The notes under the pieces were generated by a model that was not told the origin of the DNA, made no database searches, and saw nothing but the letters and a program-made list of their open reading frames with translations. Source: Dehalococcoidales bacterium (GTDB lineage: Bacteria; Chloroflexota; Dehalococcoidia; Dehalococcoidales; Fen-1064). From it: DNA of 15,698 nt. The stretch is from the NCBI GenBank assembly GCA_016929875.1, contig JAFGHZ010000034.1, forward strand, positions 1 to 15,698, read 5' to 3'. Made by a program: the position numbers and the translations under genes. Below, one piece after another: positions 7,714-14,818 of the stretch (positions are counted from its first letter, which is position 1; each line of letters begins with the position of its first letter).

Positions 7714-7771
7714 TGTCATTCCCGCGCAGGCGGGAATCTGACACCACAGTGTCATCCCGATGCAAATCGGG
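7714..7771. repeat. Composite palindromic repeat (GTCATTCCC hairpin plus CCCGAT hairpin)
   Basis: Two hairpins lie side by side. ATTCCCGC (7718-7725) pairs with GCGGGAAT (7730-7737) around GCAG, and CCCGAT (7756-7761) pairs with ATCGGG (7766-7771) around GCAA. The spacer includes a short GACAC/GTGTC palindrome (7740-7753). The second module is identical over 22 bases (7750-7771) to 14839-14860, and the pair occurs there in the same order. No T-run follows either hairpin on either strand. The element lies at the 3' end of rph. Confidence 0.8.
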
Positions 7772-7777
7772 GCATCT

Positions 7778-8509
7778 CTACTGCCTTCTGGCCGACTCTA
7801 TAACCGCCTGCTGAACGGCAAAAAGCTCTCGAATACCCTTCTCCGCTAGCGCCAGGAGAAAATCGATTGTCTCTTTATTGAACGGCTTGGTTTCGGCCGT
7901 GCCCTGCACCTCGACGAATTCGCCCCTGCTGTTCATCACGACGTTGAAGTCGGATTCGGCTTGAGAGTCTTCGTCGTAGCACAGGTCCAATAGCCTCGTC
8001 CCGTGCACTACTCCGACACTGGTAGCGGCTACGGCGCAGTTCAGGGGCACCGAGGAGATAACCCCCATATTCGCCAGCTTGTCCATCGCCAGGTACAATG
8101 CAACATAAGCGCCGGTAATCGCGGCGGTTCTCGTACCGCCGTCCGCCTGCAAAACGTCGCAGTCGATGATGAAAGTGCGCTCTCCCAGCGACGACATATC
8201 GGTGACGGCCCTCATCGACCGCCCGATAAGGCGCTGGATTTCCTGGCTCCTGCCGGCAACAACGCCGCGGTTGGAATCGCGCTCGGTACGGGTCAGCGTC
8301 GCCCTCGGCAGCATCGAATATTCGGCTGTTACCCAGCCGACACCCTTGTTCCGTAAGAATGGCGGCACTTTATCGTCCACGGAAACGGAGCAGACGACCC
8401 GCGTGCGTCCCAGTTCGATCAGCACCGAGCCTTCCGCAAAGCTCTGGAAAGCGGGGGTTATTTTAACGGGTCTTAACTGGTCGTATGTCCGACCGTCGGC
8501 TCTTTTCAA
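7778..8509 (-). CDS. rph: Ribonuclease PH
   Basis: RNase PH is a phosphorolytic 3'-to-5' exoribonuclease that trims the 3' ends of tRNA precursors and works as a ring-shaped hexamer. The 243-residue length is normal. Visible features are the N-terminal RADGRTYDQLRPVKI, the TAEYSMLPRATLTRTERD stretch (61-78) and RSQEIQRLIGRSMR (87-100). The phosphate-binding and signature region CDVLQADGGTRTAAITGAY is at 117-135, and EDSQAESDFNVVM with active-site acidic residues Asp181 and Asp187 at 180-192. The start is TTG (8509-8507) with AAAGGA seven bases upstream; no better in-frame start was seen. It converges on proA and diverges from plsX. Confidence 0.97.
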   Translation of the reverse strand: MKRADGRTYDQLRPVKITPAFQSFAEGSVLIELGRTRVVCSVSVDDKVPPFLRNKGVGWVTAEYSMLPRATLTRTERDSNRGVVAGRSQEIQRLIGRSMRAVTDMSSLGERTFIIDCDVLQADGGTRTAAITGAYVALYLAMDKLANMGVISSVPLNCAVAATSVGVVHGTRLLDLCYDEDSQAESDFNVVMNSRGEFVEVQGTAETKPFNKETIDFLLALAEKGIRELFAVQQAVIESARRQ

Positions 8510-8541
8510 AATTATATCCTTTCCTGTTTTGATGTTTTATC

Positions 8542-8570
8542 ATCTTACCATAACGCACCTCGTGTAGCAA
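8542..8570 (-). promoter_or_regulatory. Probable promoter of rph (extended -10)
   Basis: On the minus strand, TTGCTA (8570-8565), a 17-base spacer and TAAGAT (8547-8542) are seen. TGG directly before the -10 makes it an extended -10. The elements are individually imperfect, but the spacing is ideal and the site lies about 33 bases before the rph start. Confidence 0.5.
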
Positions 8571-8600
8571 CGATTACTAAAGCTCGTCTCCGTCTGCTCT

Positions 8601-8628
8601 CGTCATTCCCCGTGGATACGGGGAATCC
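8601..8628. repeat. Palindromic repeat of the GTCATTCCC family
   Basis: ATTCCCCGT (8605-8613) and ACGGGGAAT (8618-8626) are perfect reverse complements around GGAT. They are flanked by GTC before and CC after, as in the copies near 7714 and 14804. It lies between the divergent rph and plsX promoters, where it cannot terminate either gene. Confidence 0.7.
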
Positions 8629-8642
8629 ATTATTAATCTCCT

Positions 8643-8674
8643 CCCCCTCTGAGTAGAAGCTCTAGAAGAGGGGG
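8643..8674. repeat. 8-bp inverted repeat between rph and plsX
   Basis: CCCCCTCT (8643-8650) pairs exactly with AGAGGGGG (8667-8674) around a 16-base loop that itself contains TCTAGA. The following bases TCTTTG are too poor in T for a strong intrinsic terminator, and no upstream gene reads into it. It is probably another intergenic palindrome. Confidence 0.45.
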
Positions 8675-8717
8675 TCTTTGACTCCTCCAGCCTCTAGTAA
8701 AGATAGCACCGCTAGGT

Positions 8718-8723
8718 TATAAT
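8718..8723 (+). promoter_or_regulatory. -10 element, probable promoter of the plsX-dnaC operon
   Basis: A perfect TATAAT lies 51 bases before the plsX ATG. The best -35 at 17-base spacing is TAGTAA (8695-8700), which matches only 3 of 6 positions, so the promoter may need an activator or be weak. It is the only good -10 seen upstream of the six-gene operon. Confidence 0.5.
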
Positions 8724-8774
8724 AATACTTGCCTTCTGTTAGGCTTATTCTATTCGGGAGTTACGGGAGAACAG

Positions 8775-9812
8775 ATGAGGATAGCAGTCGACGCTGCCGG
8801 CGGAGAATACGCCCCCCATGAAATCGTCAAGGGGGCTATAAAAGCGGCTCAGGATTATAAAATCGGCATTGTTCTGGTGGGTAAAAAAGAAATACTCCAC
8901 GTCCAGGCAAGCCGGCATATGAAAAAACTGGATATCAGCCTCGTTGACGCCGATGAAGTCATCGGTGACGAGGAATCCCCGATAGAGGCGGTTGCCAAAA
9001 AACAGAATTCTTCGATTGTCATCGGCATAAATCTTGTCAAAAAAGGACAGGCGTCCGCCTTCGTTTCTGCCGGCAGTACCGGAGCGGTAATGTACGCCGC
9101 TTTCGCCATGCTGGGCAGAGTGGAAGGCATCGAACGCCCTGCCATCGGTAGCATTATCACCGTAAATCTCACCAGCCCCTTCCTTCTGCTCGACTGCGGT
9201 GCCAACCCGAACTGCCGCCCCAGGCACTTGCTCCAGTTCGCGCAGATGGGCAATATTTACGTCAGGGAGGTATTCGGTGTCCCTTCGCCCCGCATCGCCC
9301 TGCTTAACAACGGCGAGGAGGAGAAGAAGGGCAACCAGCTTGCCCGCGACTCCTATCAGCTGCTAAAAGCGTCCGATTTGAATTTTGTCGGCAATATCGA
9401 AGGGCAAAACTTCTCCAAAGGGATAGCCGATGTCGTGGTCACCGACGGATTCACCGGTAACATCGTCTTGAAAACATTGGAGGGGCTGGGAGAAGCATTC
9501 CTGAAACTAAAAGAAAAAAGCCCGAGGACCGCCAGTGCTTCCGGAACGGAACCGCAGTCTGCACAGCTTGATGTCGGTTTCGGTTCTCTGGTAAAAAGAA
9601 TCGACTATAGAGAGTCCGGGGGTGCCTGTCTATTAGGATTGAACGGTAACGTTATTATTTCTCATGGACGCAGTCAGACAAAAGCGATTAGAAATGCCAT
9701 CGGGATGGCAAAGCGAAGCGTGGATCGCAAAGTCTGCGAGATAATCCAGCAATATAAATTTACCGAACCTGACTTACCGCCGACGGAAAAAGGGAAAGAA
9801 CAGGATAGCTGA
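8775..9812 (+). CDS. plsX: Phosphate acyltransferase PlsX
   Basis: PlsX makes acyl phosphate from acyl-ACP and phosphate, the first committed step of phospholipid synthesis by the PlsX/PlsY route, peripherally at the membrane. The protein has 345 residues, slightly longer than usual because of a charged tail. Family motifs are MRIAVDAAGGEYAP (1-14), SAGSTGA (99-105), LLLDCGANPNCRP (137-149), VVTDGFTGNIVLKTLEG (221-237) and LLGLNGNVIISHGRS (286-300). GGGAG ends five bases before the ATG. The usual fab neighbours (fabH, fabD) are absent. trxB follows after 25 bases, so plsX appears to head an operon with trxB, rplI and the primosome genes. Confidence 0.96.
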   Translation: MRIAVDAAGGEYAPHEIVKGAIKAAQDYKIGIVLVGKKEILHVQASRHMKKLDISLVDADEVIGDEESPIEAVAKKQNSSIVIGINLVKKGQASAFVSAGSTGAVMYAAFAMLGRVEGIERPAIGSIITVNLTSPFLLLDCGANPNCRPRHLLQFAQMGNIYVREVFGVPSPRIALLNNGEEEKKGNQLARDSYQLLKASDLNFVGNIEGQNFSKGIADVVVTDGFTGNIVLKTLEGLGEAFLKLKEKSPRTASASGTEPQSAQLDVGFGSLVKRIDYRESGGACLLGLNGNVIISHGRSQTKAIRNAIGMAKRSVDRKVCEIIQQYKFTEPDLPPTEKGKEQDS

Positions 9813-9837
9813 TCCATAGGAATCGGGAGCAAATCTA

Positions 9838-10767
9838 TTGAACGAAAATATCTATGACGTTATCATCGTCGGGGGCGGCCCTGCCGGACTGACCGCCGGC
9901 CTGTACTCTTCCAGGGCGGGATTAAACAGCCTGCTTATCGAGAAGGGGCTCTTCGGCGGGCAAATCACCTATGCCGAGCGCGTGGAAAATTTCCCCGGTT
10001 TTCATCAGGGAATCAGCGGCATGGAACTCGGCGAACGTATGCAGGAGCAGGCAACTAAATACGGATTGAAGACCATGCTTGCCGAAGTTACCGGACTGGA
10101 AATCCATAATGACGCAAAAACGGTGAAAACCACCGACGGCGATTTTACCGGTAAAGCGATAATTCTGGCAGGTGGTGCGAAACGTATTAATTTAAGTGTC
10201 CCGGGCGAAAACAAACTGACCGGCAAGGGGGTGTCCTATTGTGCGGTCTGCGACGGGGCTTTCTTCCGTGATAAAGAGGTAGCGGTTGTCGGTGGCGGCG
10301 ATACTGCCGTCACCGAAGCGTTGCACCTCGTGCATTTTGCTTCCAGGGTGACGGTTATCCACCGTCGCAATCAGCTCCGCGCTTCTCGTGTTCTTCAGGA
10401 AAAAGCCTTCGCCGAGTCCAGAATCAATTTCCTGTGGGACACGGTCGTTCAATCGATTGAAGGCACCGATAATGTCAAGAGTATCAAGGTCTCGAATGTA
10501 AAGACAAAGGCGAGTTCGGTCCTGCAAACAGACGGGGTTTTCGTATCCATTGGGTCGAAGCCGGACACCGATTATTTGAAACACATCCTGCCTCTCGACG
10601 AGTCGGGTCATATCGTTACCAATGAAAAAATGGAGACTCCGGTAGCCGGCATACTTGCCGCCGGCGATATCCGCCACAATTCTGCCCGTCAGGCAATTAC
10701 TGCCGCTGGCGACGGCGCCACTGCCGCTATTTATGCCCAGAAATATTTAACCGAGAGCGCCGGATAA
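9838..10767 (+). CDS. trxB: Thioredoxin reductase
   Basis: A 309-residue flavoprotein that reduces thioredoxin with NADPH in the cytoplasm, of the low-molecular-weight bacterial type. Visible features are the FAD-binding GGGPAGLTAG (12-21), the redox-active CAVC (Cys135 and Cys138), the NADPH-binding GGGDTAVTEA (152-161) and HRRNQLRA (175-182, the NADPH phosphate-binding motif). The C-terminal FAD motif AAGDIRHNSARQAITAAGDG is near 275-294. The start is TTG at 9838 with GGGAG eight bases upstream, and this start places the first beta strand correctly (YDVIIVGGG). It lies between plsX and rplI in the same direction. A thioredoxin partner is not in the window. Confidence 0.94.
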   Translation: MNENIYDVIIVGGGPAGLTAGLYSSRAGLNSLLIEKGLFGGQITYAERVENFPGFHQGISGMELGERMQEQATKYGLKTMLAEVTGLEIHNDAKTVKTTDGDFTGKAIILAGGAKRINLSVPGENKLTGKGVSYCAVCDGAFFRDKEVAVVGGGDTAVTEALHLVHFASRVTVIHRRNQLRASRVLQEKAFAESRINFLWDTVVQSIEGTDNVKSIKVSNVKTKASSVLQTDGVFVSIGSKPDTDYLKHILPLDESGHIVTNEKMETPVAGILAAGDIRHNSARQAITAAGDGATAAIYAQKYLTESAG

Positions 10768-10818
10768 CATATTTTATTCCCTGGACTGGTAAAGTATAAT
10801 TACTGGGAGGAAAAATTC

Positions 10819-11274
10819 GTGAAGGTCATCTTTCTGGAAGACGTCCCCAATATCGGTAAAGCAGGCCAGATTAAAGAAGTCGCCGACGGCTACGGCAAAA
10901 ACTTTTTGATACCTCGCAAACTGGCTGCGACCGCCCGACCGCAGGACATAAACAATGTCGAGGCACAAATCAAAGCGCGGGCACGTATCGCCGCTAAAAC
11001 CGAAGCCGAAATGAAAGCCCTCGCCGCTGAACTGGAAGGAAAAGAGATTACCATCAAGGCAAAGGTTGGACAACAGGAGCGTCTGTATGGTAGCATCACT
11101 TCGTCCGACATCGCCGACGTCCTGGAAAAATCCCTCGGTACCGTGGTCGACAAACGAAAAATCGAATTGCCCGAAGTTATCAGACAGGCAGGCTTTCACG
11201 AAGTAACCATAAAATTAGGTAAAGATATTACGGCCAAGATAAAACTGACCGTGGTTGCGGAAGAAACCTCCTAG
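10819..11274 (+). CDS. rplI: 50S ribosomal protein L9
   Basis: L9 binds 23S rRNA at the base of the L1 stalk and helps maintain the reading frame. The 151-residue length is normal. The N-terminal domain MKVIFLEDVPNIGKAGQIKE and the following VADGYGKNFLIPRKLA are textbook. The long connecting helix runs at about 41-75, and the C-terminal domain follows (GSITSSDIADVL near 91-102). The start is GTG with GGGAGG eight bases upstream. Its usual partners rpsF, ssb and rpsR are not here. It is placed directly before dnaB, an rplI-dnaB adjacency found in several bacterial groups. Confidence 0.97.
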   Translation: MKVIFLEDVPNIGKAGQIKEVADGYGKNFLIPRKLAATARPQDINNVEAQIKARARIAAKTEAEMKALAAELEGKEITIKAKVGQQERLYGSITSSDIADVLEKSLGTVVDKRKIELPEVIRQAGFHEVTIKLGKDITAKIKLTVVAEETS

Positions 11275-11315
11275 TTGATGCTGTCCGGCAATTTCCCATA
11301 TTAGGAGCAAGCCTC

Positions 11316-12689
11316 GTGTATAACGATAAATTACCGCCTCATGATATTTCTGCCGAAGAAGCAGTCATCGGCTCCCTGCTGATTGACGGCACGGCAATCT
11401 ACGAAATCGCCACTTTCCTCCAGAAGGACGATTTTTACCACGAGCCGCACCAGTATCTCTTCGAGGCTTGTCTGGAACTCTACAAACGTAGCGAGTCGAT
11501 TAACCAGATAACGGTCGCTCAGGAGCTTGACCGTCTGGGTAAACTGGAACAGTGCGGCGGTGTCGCTTATCTGTCTCACCTTATCTCCGTCGTCCCCACC
11601 CCGCTGGATATCCAGGAATACGGGCGGATTGTTTACCGCCTCTCGATTAGCCGTCACCTCATCAGCGCCGGCCAGCAAATCACCTCCATCGGCTATCAGG
11701 CGGACCCCGACCCGCGCAGCAGCATCGGCAAAGCGGAAGACATCCTTCTGCGATTGAGCCAGACCAGGGGCACCCGCGACTTTATGCATGTCCGGCAGGT
11801 GCTGGACCTGTACTTCGAGCCGCACCCGGTAGCGGAAGGAGAGCAGGCCGGGCCTCTTCCCAAGGTGATGTCGGGTTTCAATGCTATGGACAATATCACC
11901 GGCGGTTTCCAGCGCTCCGACCTCATCATCGTTGCCGGCCGCCCCGGTATGGGTAAGACCTCTTTCGCTCTCAATGTCGCCCGCAACTCCGCCATCGAGC
12001 AGAATGCCGGCGTCGCCATCTTCAGCCTGGAAATGTCGGGCGAGGAACTGGTAACGAGGCTCATCTCCAGCGAAGCCAGCGTCCTTTCCTCCCAGGTAAG
12101 GCTCGGCATGCACTCGGAAATGGATGAAAGAAAAATCCTGAACGCCATCGGTACCCTTTCGGAAACCAGGATTTTCATCGACGACTCGCCGAAACTGCGC
12201 ATCTCGGAAATACGCAGTAAGGCACGCCGTCTTCTGTATGAGCAGAACATCAATTTGATTATTATCGACCACCTGGGACTAATCGATGCCGATACCAGGA
12301 TGGACAACCGCGTCCAGGAAATCAGCTATATCACCCGCAACCTGAAAGCTCTGGCGCGTGACTTGCAGATTCCGGTCATCGCCGTCTCGCAGTTAAGCCG
12401 TGCCGCTGAAAACAGGCAGGACCGTCAGCCTCAGCTTTCTGACTTGAGAGACAGCGGTACCATCGAGCAGGATGCCGATGTCGTTATATTCATCTACCGG
12501 CAGGATTACTATTATCCCACCAGAGAAAAATGGGAAGCACAGTACCCCGATAGGGAATATCCCGAAGGTATCGCCACCGTCCACATTGCCAAGCACCGTA
12601 ACGGCCCTACCGGTGAAGTCAGTATCCACTTTACCCCGAAATATTACAGGTTCGAAAATATCGCCGCTCAGGAACAGAGTCTGATATGA
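11316..12689 (+). CDS. dnaB: Replicative DNA helicase DnaB
   Basis: The hexameric 5'-to-3' helicase that unwinds DNA at the replication fork; 457 residues, normal length, no intein. The N-terminal collar domain (about 8-110) begins LPPHDISAEEAVIGSLL. The RecA-like motor (about 180-450) has Walker A GRPGMGKT (208-215), catalytic Glu239 in FSLEM, Walker B LIIIDHL with Asp318, and SQLSRAAENRQDRQPQLSDL (358-377). It also has DADVVIFIYR (386-395) and the arginine-finger region KHRNGPTG (426-433). The start is GTG with AGGAG about eight bases upstream. Its stop overlaps the start of the DnaD-domain gene (ATGA). This makes translational coupling with the loading proteins likely. Confidence 0.97.
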   Translation: MYNDKLPPHDISAEEAVIGSLLIDGTAIYEIATFLQKDDFYHEPHQYLFEACLELYKRSESINQITVAQELDRLGKLEQCGGVAYLSHLISVVPTPLDIQEYGRIVYRLSISRHLISAGQQITSIGYQADPDPRSSIGKAEDILLRLSQTRGTRDFMHVRQVLDLYFEPHPVAEGEQAGPLPKVMSGFNAMDNITGGFQRSDLIIVAGRPGMGKTSFALNVARNSAIEQNAGVAIFSLEMSGEELVTRLISSEASVLSSQVRLGMHSEMDERKILNAIGTLSETRIFIDDSPKLRISEIRSKARRLLYEQNINLIIIDHLGLIDADTRMDNRVQEISYITRNLKALARDLQIPVIAVSQLSRAAENRQDRQPQLSDLRDSGTIEQDADVVIFIYRQDYYYPTREKWEAQYPDREYPEGIATVHIAKHRNGPTGEVSIHFTPKYYRFENIAAQEQSLI

Positions 12690-13399
12690 CCCAGTTCGAT
12701 GGTTTTCCGACCAGAATGGAGTTTACCCCTGTCCCGAATCTCTTTATCAACAGCCTCCTCGCAGAGATAACAGACGTTGCGGAGTTGAAACTGTCCCTGC
12801 ACGTTTTCCGCATCCTCTTCTACAAAAAAGGGGCATTGCGTTTCGTGACATACAATGAGCTGGCAGGCGATGTCAGCTTGATGACAGGCATCGGGGAAAG
12901 GGGCAAAAAACCCGCCGAAACGCTCCGCAGTGCCCTGTCGGCGGCTGTACAGCGGGGAACGATTTTACATCTCCCTGCGGAAAAGAACGGGGCTGTTGAA
13001 GATATCTACTTCTTGAACAACAAAGCCAATCGGGAAGCGGTCGTGAAGATAAAGAGCGGCGAAATCCGACTCCCCGACATTGTATCTAAGCCTGTTCCCG
13101 AAATCGTTACGGAAAAACAGCCGAACATCTTTGTTTTGTATGAGGAAAATATCGGATTATTGACCCCGATGATTGCCGAAGAATTGCGGGACGCCGAAAG
13201 GACCTATCCCGAGACCTGGATAAAAGACGCCGTCAAGGAAGCGGTCAACGCCGGCAAGCGAAACTGGAGATATATCTCCGCCATACTGGAGCGCTGGGCG
13301 ACCGAAGGTAGAAGTGATGGAACACATCTCAGAGATTTTAAAAAAGCAGACCCGGACAAATTCATCAAAGGCAAATACGGACACATCGTCAAGCGCTGA
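12686..13399 (+). CDS. DnaD-domain primosomal protein
   Basis: A 237-residue protein with a DnaD-like domain at about 147-208: YEENIGLLTPMIAEELRDA, then WIKDAVKEAVNAGKRNWRYISAILERW. In Firmicutes, DnaD and the unrelated loader DnaB work with DnaI to load the helicase, so a primosome role is likely. The N-terminal half (about 15-120) looks like a winged-helix domain by its pattern (FVTYNELAGDVS, ALSAAVQRGTILHL). The basic C-terminal tail KFIKGKYGHIVKR resembles the tail of Chloroflexota homologues as recalled. It overlaps dnaB by 4 bp at its start and the loader gene by 83 bp at its end. This supports a functional unit of three genes. Confidence 0.88.
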   Translation: MTQFDGFPTRMEFTPVPNLFINSLLAEITDVAELKLSLHVFRILFYKKGALRFVTYNELAGDVSLMTGIGERGKKPAETLRSALSAAVQRGTILHLPAEKNGAVEDIYFLNNKANREAVVKIKSGEIRLPDIVSKPVPEIVTEKQPNIFVLYEENIGLLTPMIAEELRDAERTYPETWIKDAVKEAVNAGKRNWRYISAILERWATEGRSDGTHLRDFKKADPDKFIKGKYGHIVKR

Positions 13400-14711
13400 A
13401 CCCGTCCAGCCTGTATCCGAAGAAGTCTGCCCGGTTTGCAAGGGTGCCAGATTCGTACACCCCCTGCTGTCCTCGGGTAAACCGGACTACAGCCGCATTG
13501 TGCCGTGTAAATGTGTCGAGAAGGGATCCGATGACAAGCGACAGTCCCGCCTCCAGAGATACAGTAATCTCGGCACGCTGACGCGCTTCACCTTTGCGAA
13601 TTTGAATCCCGAGGGCAAAACTAAAAAATCCGCCGGGCAGGAGCAGTTCCGCCTGGCTTACGAAGCCTCTCAGGCATTTGCCGCCGAGCCGAAAGGTTGG
13701 CTGGTCATTGCCGGTCCCTCCGGTAGCGGCAAGACCCATCTCGCTGCCGCTATCGCCAACGAGTGTATCGCGAGAAAATCCCCCGTTTTCTATATCACTA
13801 CTCCCGATTTGCTCGACCACCTCCGCGCCAGCTTCAGCCCCGGCAGCGATATGCCTTACGACGAGTTCTTCGAGCAGGTGAAAAATGCGCCTTTGCTCAT
13901 TCTCGACGACATGGGGGCACAGTCCAGTACCTCCTGGGCAAAGGAAAAGCTCGATCAGTTACTCAATCATCGCTACAGTAATCAGCTCCCCACCGTCATC
14001 GTTTCCCTCGCTCCTGTCGAGGAACTGGAGGACAGGGTCCGCAGCCGGTTACTCAATACCGATTTCTGTCAGATACATACTATCGGCGATAAGTCTCAGA
14101 CCATCTATTCTTATAGCTGGGCGCCGTGGTTCGCATTGCAGAAGAACATGACCTTCGAGAATTTCGACAAGCGTGTCAATCTCCCGAAGGAACAGCGCGA
14201 CAACCTGGAGTCCGCCTACAGTCTCGCTTCGGAATTCGCCAAAGCTCCCGCCGACTGGTTGATATTCTTGGGAGATAACGGCTGCGGGAAAACGCACCTG
14301 GCGGCGGCCATCGTCAATTACCGCTACAAGGCTGGCAAGTCCGCCCTGTTTGTCGTCGTGCCCGATTTCCTCGACCACCTGCGCTCCACCTTCAGTCCGG
14401 ACAGCAAGATTTCCTACGACCAGATGTTCGAAAGTGTCCGCAACGCCGAATTGCTGGTGCTCGATGATTTCGGCGAGCAGGCGGGTACACCCTGGGCACA
14501 GGAGAAGCTCTATCAGGTCATCAACCACCGCTATAACGCCCGTCTGGCGACGGTCATTACCACTTCCTGCTCGCTGGACGAGCTCGAAAACCGTGTCAGT
14601 TCGCGCCTGTCCGACCATAAATTAAGTACCGCCTTCGATATCATCGCGCCGGACTACAGAACGGACAGGACCGCCCCCCGGAAGGCGACCCGCTCCCCGC
14701 GCAAAAGCTAA
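13317..14711 (+). CDS. DnaC/IstB-type AAA+ helicase loader with two tandem ATPase modules
   Basis: A 464-residue protein that carries two DnaC-type AAA+ ATPase modules in one chain. Numbering is from the ATG at 13317, which has AAGG eight bases upstream; the GTG at 13314 is a possible start. The N-terminus has MEHISEILKK, typical of loaders, and a CPVC...CKC zinc-binding pattern (Cys38, 41, 64, 66). Module 1 (about 88-277) has P-loop GPSGSGKT (133-140), Walker B LLILDD (193-198) and RVRSRL (240-245). Module 2 (about 278-455) has GDNGCGKT (319-326), LLVLDD (379-384) and RVSSRL (426-431). The last dozen residues are basic. Residues 163-246 and 349-432 match at 48 of 84 positions, so the modules arose by duplication. 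The gene overlaps the DnaD gene by 83 bp. A role in loading DnaB is inferred from context. Confidence 0.88.
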   Translation: MEHISEILKKQTRTNSSKANTDTSSSAEPVQPVSEEVCPVCKGARFVHPLLSSGKPDYSRIVPCKCVEKGSDDKRQSRLQRYSNLGTLTRFTFANLNPEGKTKKSAGQEQFRLAYEASQAFAAEPKGWLVIAGPSGSGKTHLAAAIANECIARKSPVFYITTPDLLDHLRASFSPGSDMPYDEFFEQVKNAPLLILDDMGAQSSTSWAKEKLDQLLNHRYSNQLPTVIVSLAPVEELEDRVRSRLLNTDFCQIHTIGDKSQTIYSYSWAPWFALQKNMTFENFDKRVNLPKEQRDNLESAYSLASEFAKAPADWLIFLGDNGCGKTHLAAAIVNYRYKAGKSALFVVVPDFLDHLRSTFSPDSKISYDQMFESVRNAELLVLDDFGEQAGTPWAQEKLYQVINHRYNARLATVITTSCSLDELENRVSSRLSDHKLSTAFDIIAPDYRTDRTAPRKATRSPRKS

Positions 14712-14740
14712 CCCCTTCTATCCATTGCAAGGAGTTCCCT

Positions 14741-14818
14741 TACTTTGTCATTCCCCACGCTTATTTATCATTCCCCGCGCTTATTTGTCATTCCCACCTT
14801 ATTTGTCATTCCCCGCGC
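14741..14818. repeat. Tandem array of four ~20-bp GTCATTCCC half-palindromes
   Basis: Four near-identical units of 20, 20, 18 and 20 bases start at 14741, 14761, 14781 and 14799. The consensus is TTATTTGTCATTCCCCGCGC. Each is the left arm of the palindromic repeat without its right arm; only the last is completed to a hairpin by the GCGGGGAAT that follows. The array lies 30 bases after the stop of the loader gene. Confidence 0.85.

Noticed and set aside
7740..7771. Intrinsic terminator for rph on the minus strand
   Set aside because: The CCCGAT/ATCGGG stem follows the rph stop, but on the minus strand it is followed by ATGACAC, with no T-run.
10795..10800. TATAAT just upstream of rplI as a promoter
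   Set aside because: It lies only 19 bases before the GTG start, so the transcript would begin inside the ribosome binding site GGGAGG, and there is no good -35. It is probably chance within the intergenic AT-rich stretch.
11331..12272. Long minus-strand open frame (313 codons) opposite dnaB
   Set aside because: The translation has no recognisable domain, it lies wholly opposite a clear dnaB gene, and GC-rich coding strands often leave such open antisense frames. The same holds for 6318-6992 opposite proA and 14049-14618 opposite the loader gene.
13314..13399. Frameshifted single DnaD-loader fusion gene
   Set aside because: Both proteins have complete, family-like termini, and the loader has its own ribosome binding site and ATG. 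Two overlapping genes explain the data better than a sequencing error or programmed frameshift.
14741..14818. CRISPR array
   Set aside because: The units are directly adjacent without spacers, unequal in length and related to a dispersed palindrome; no cas gene is nearby.
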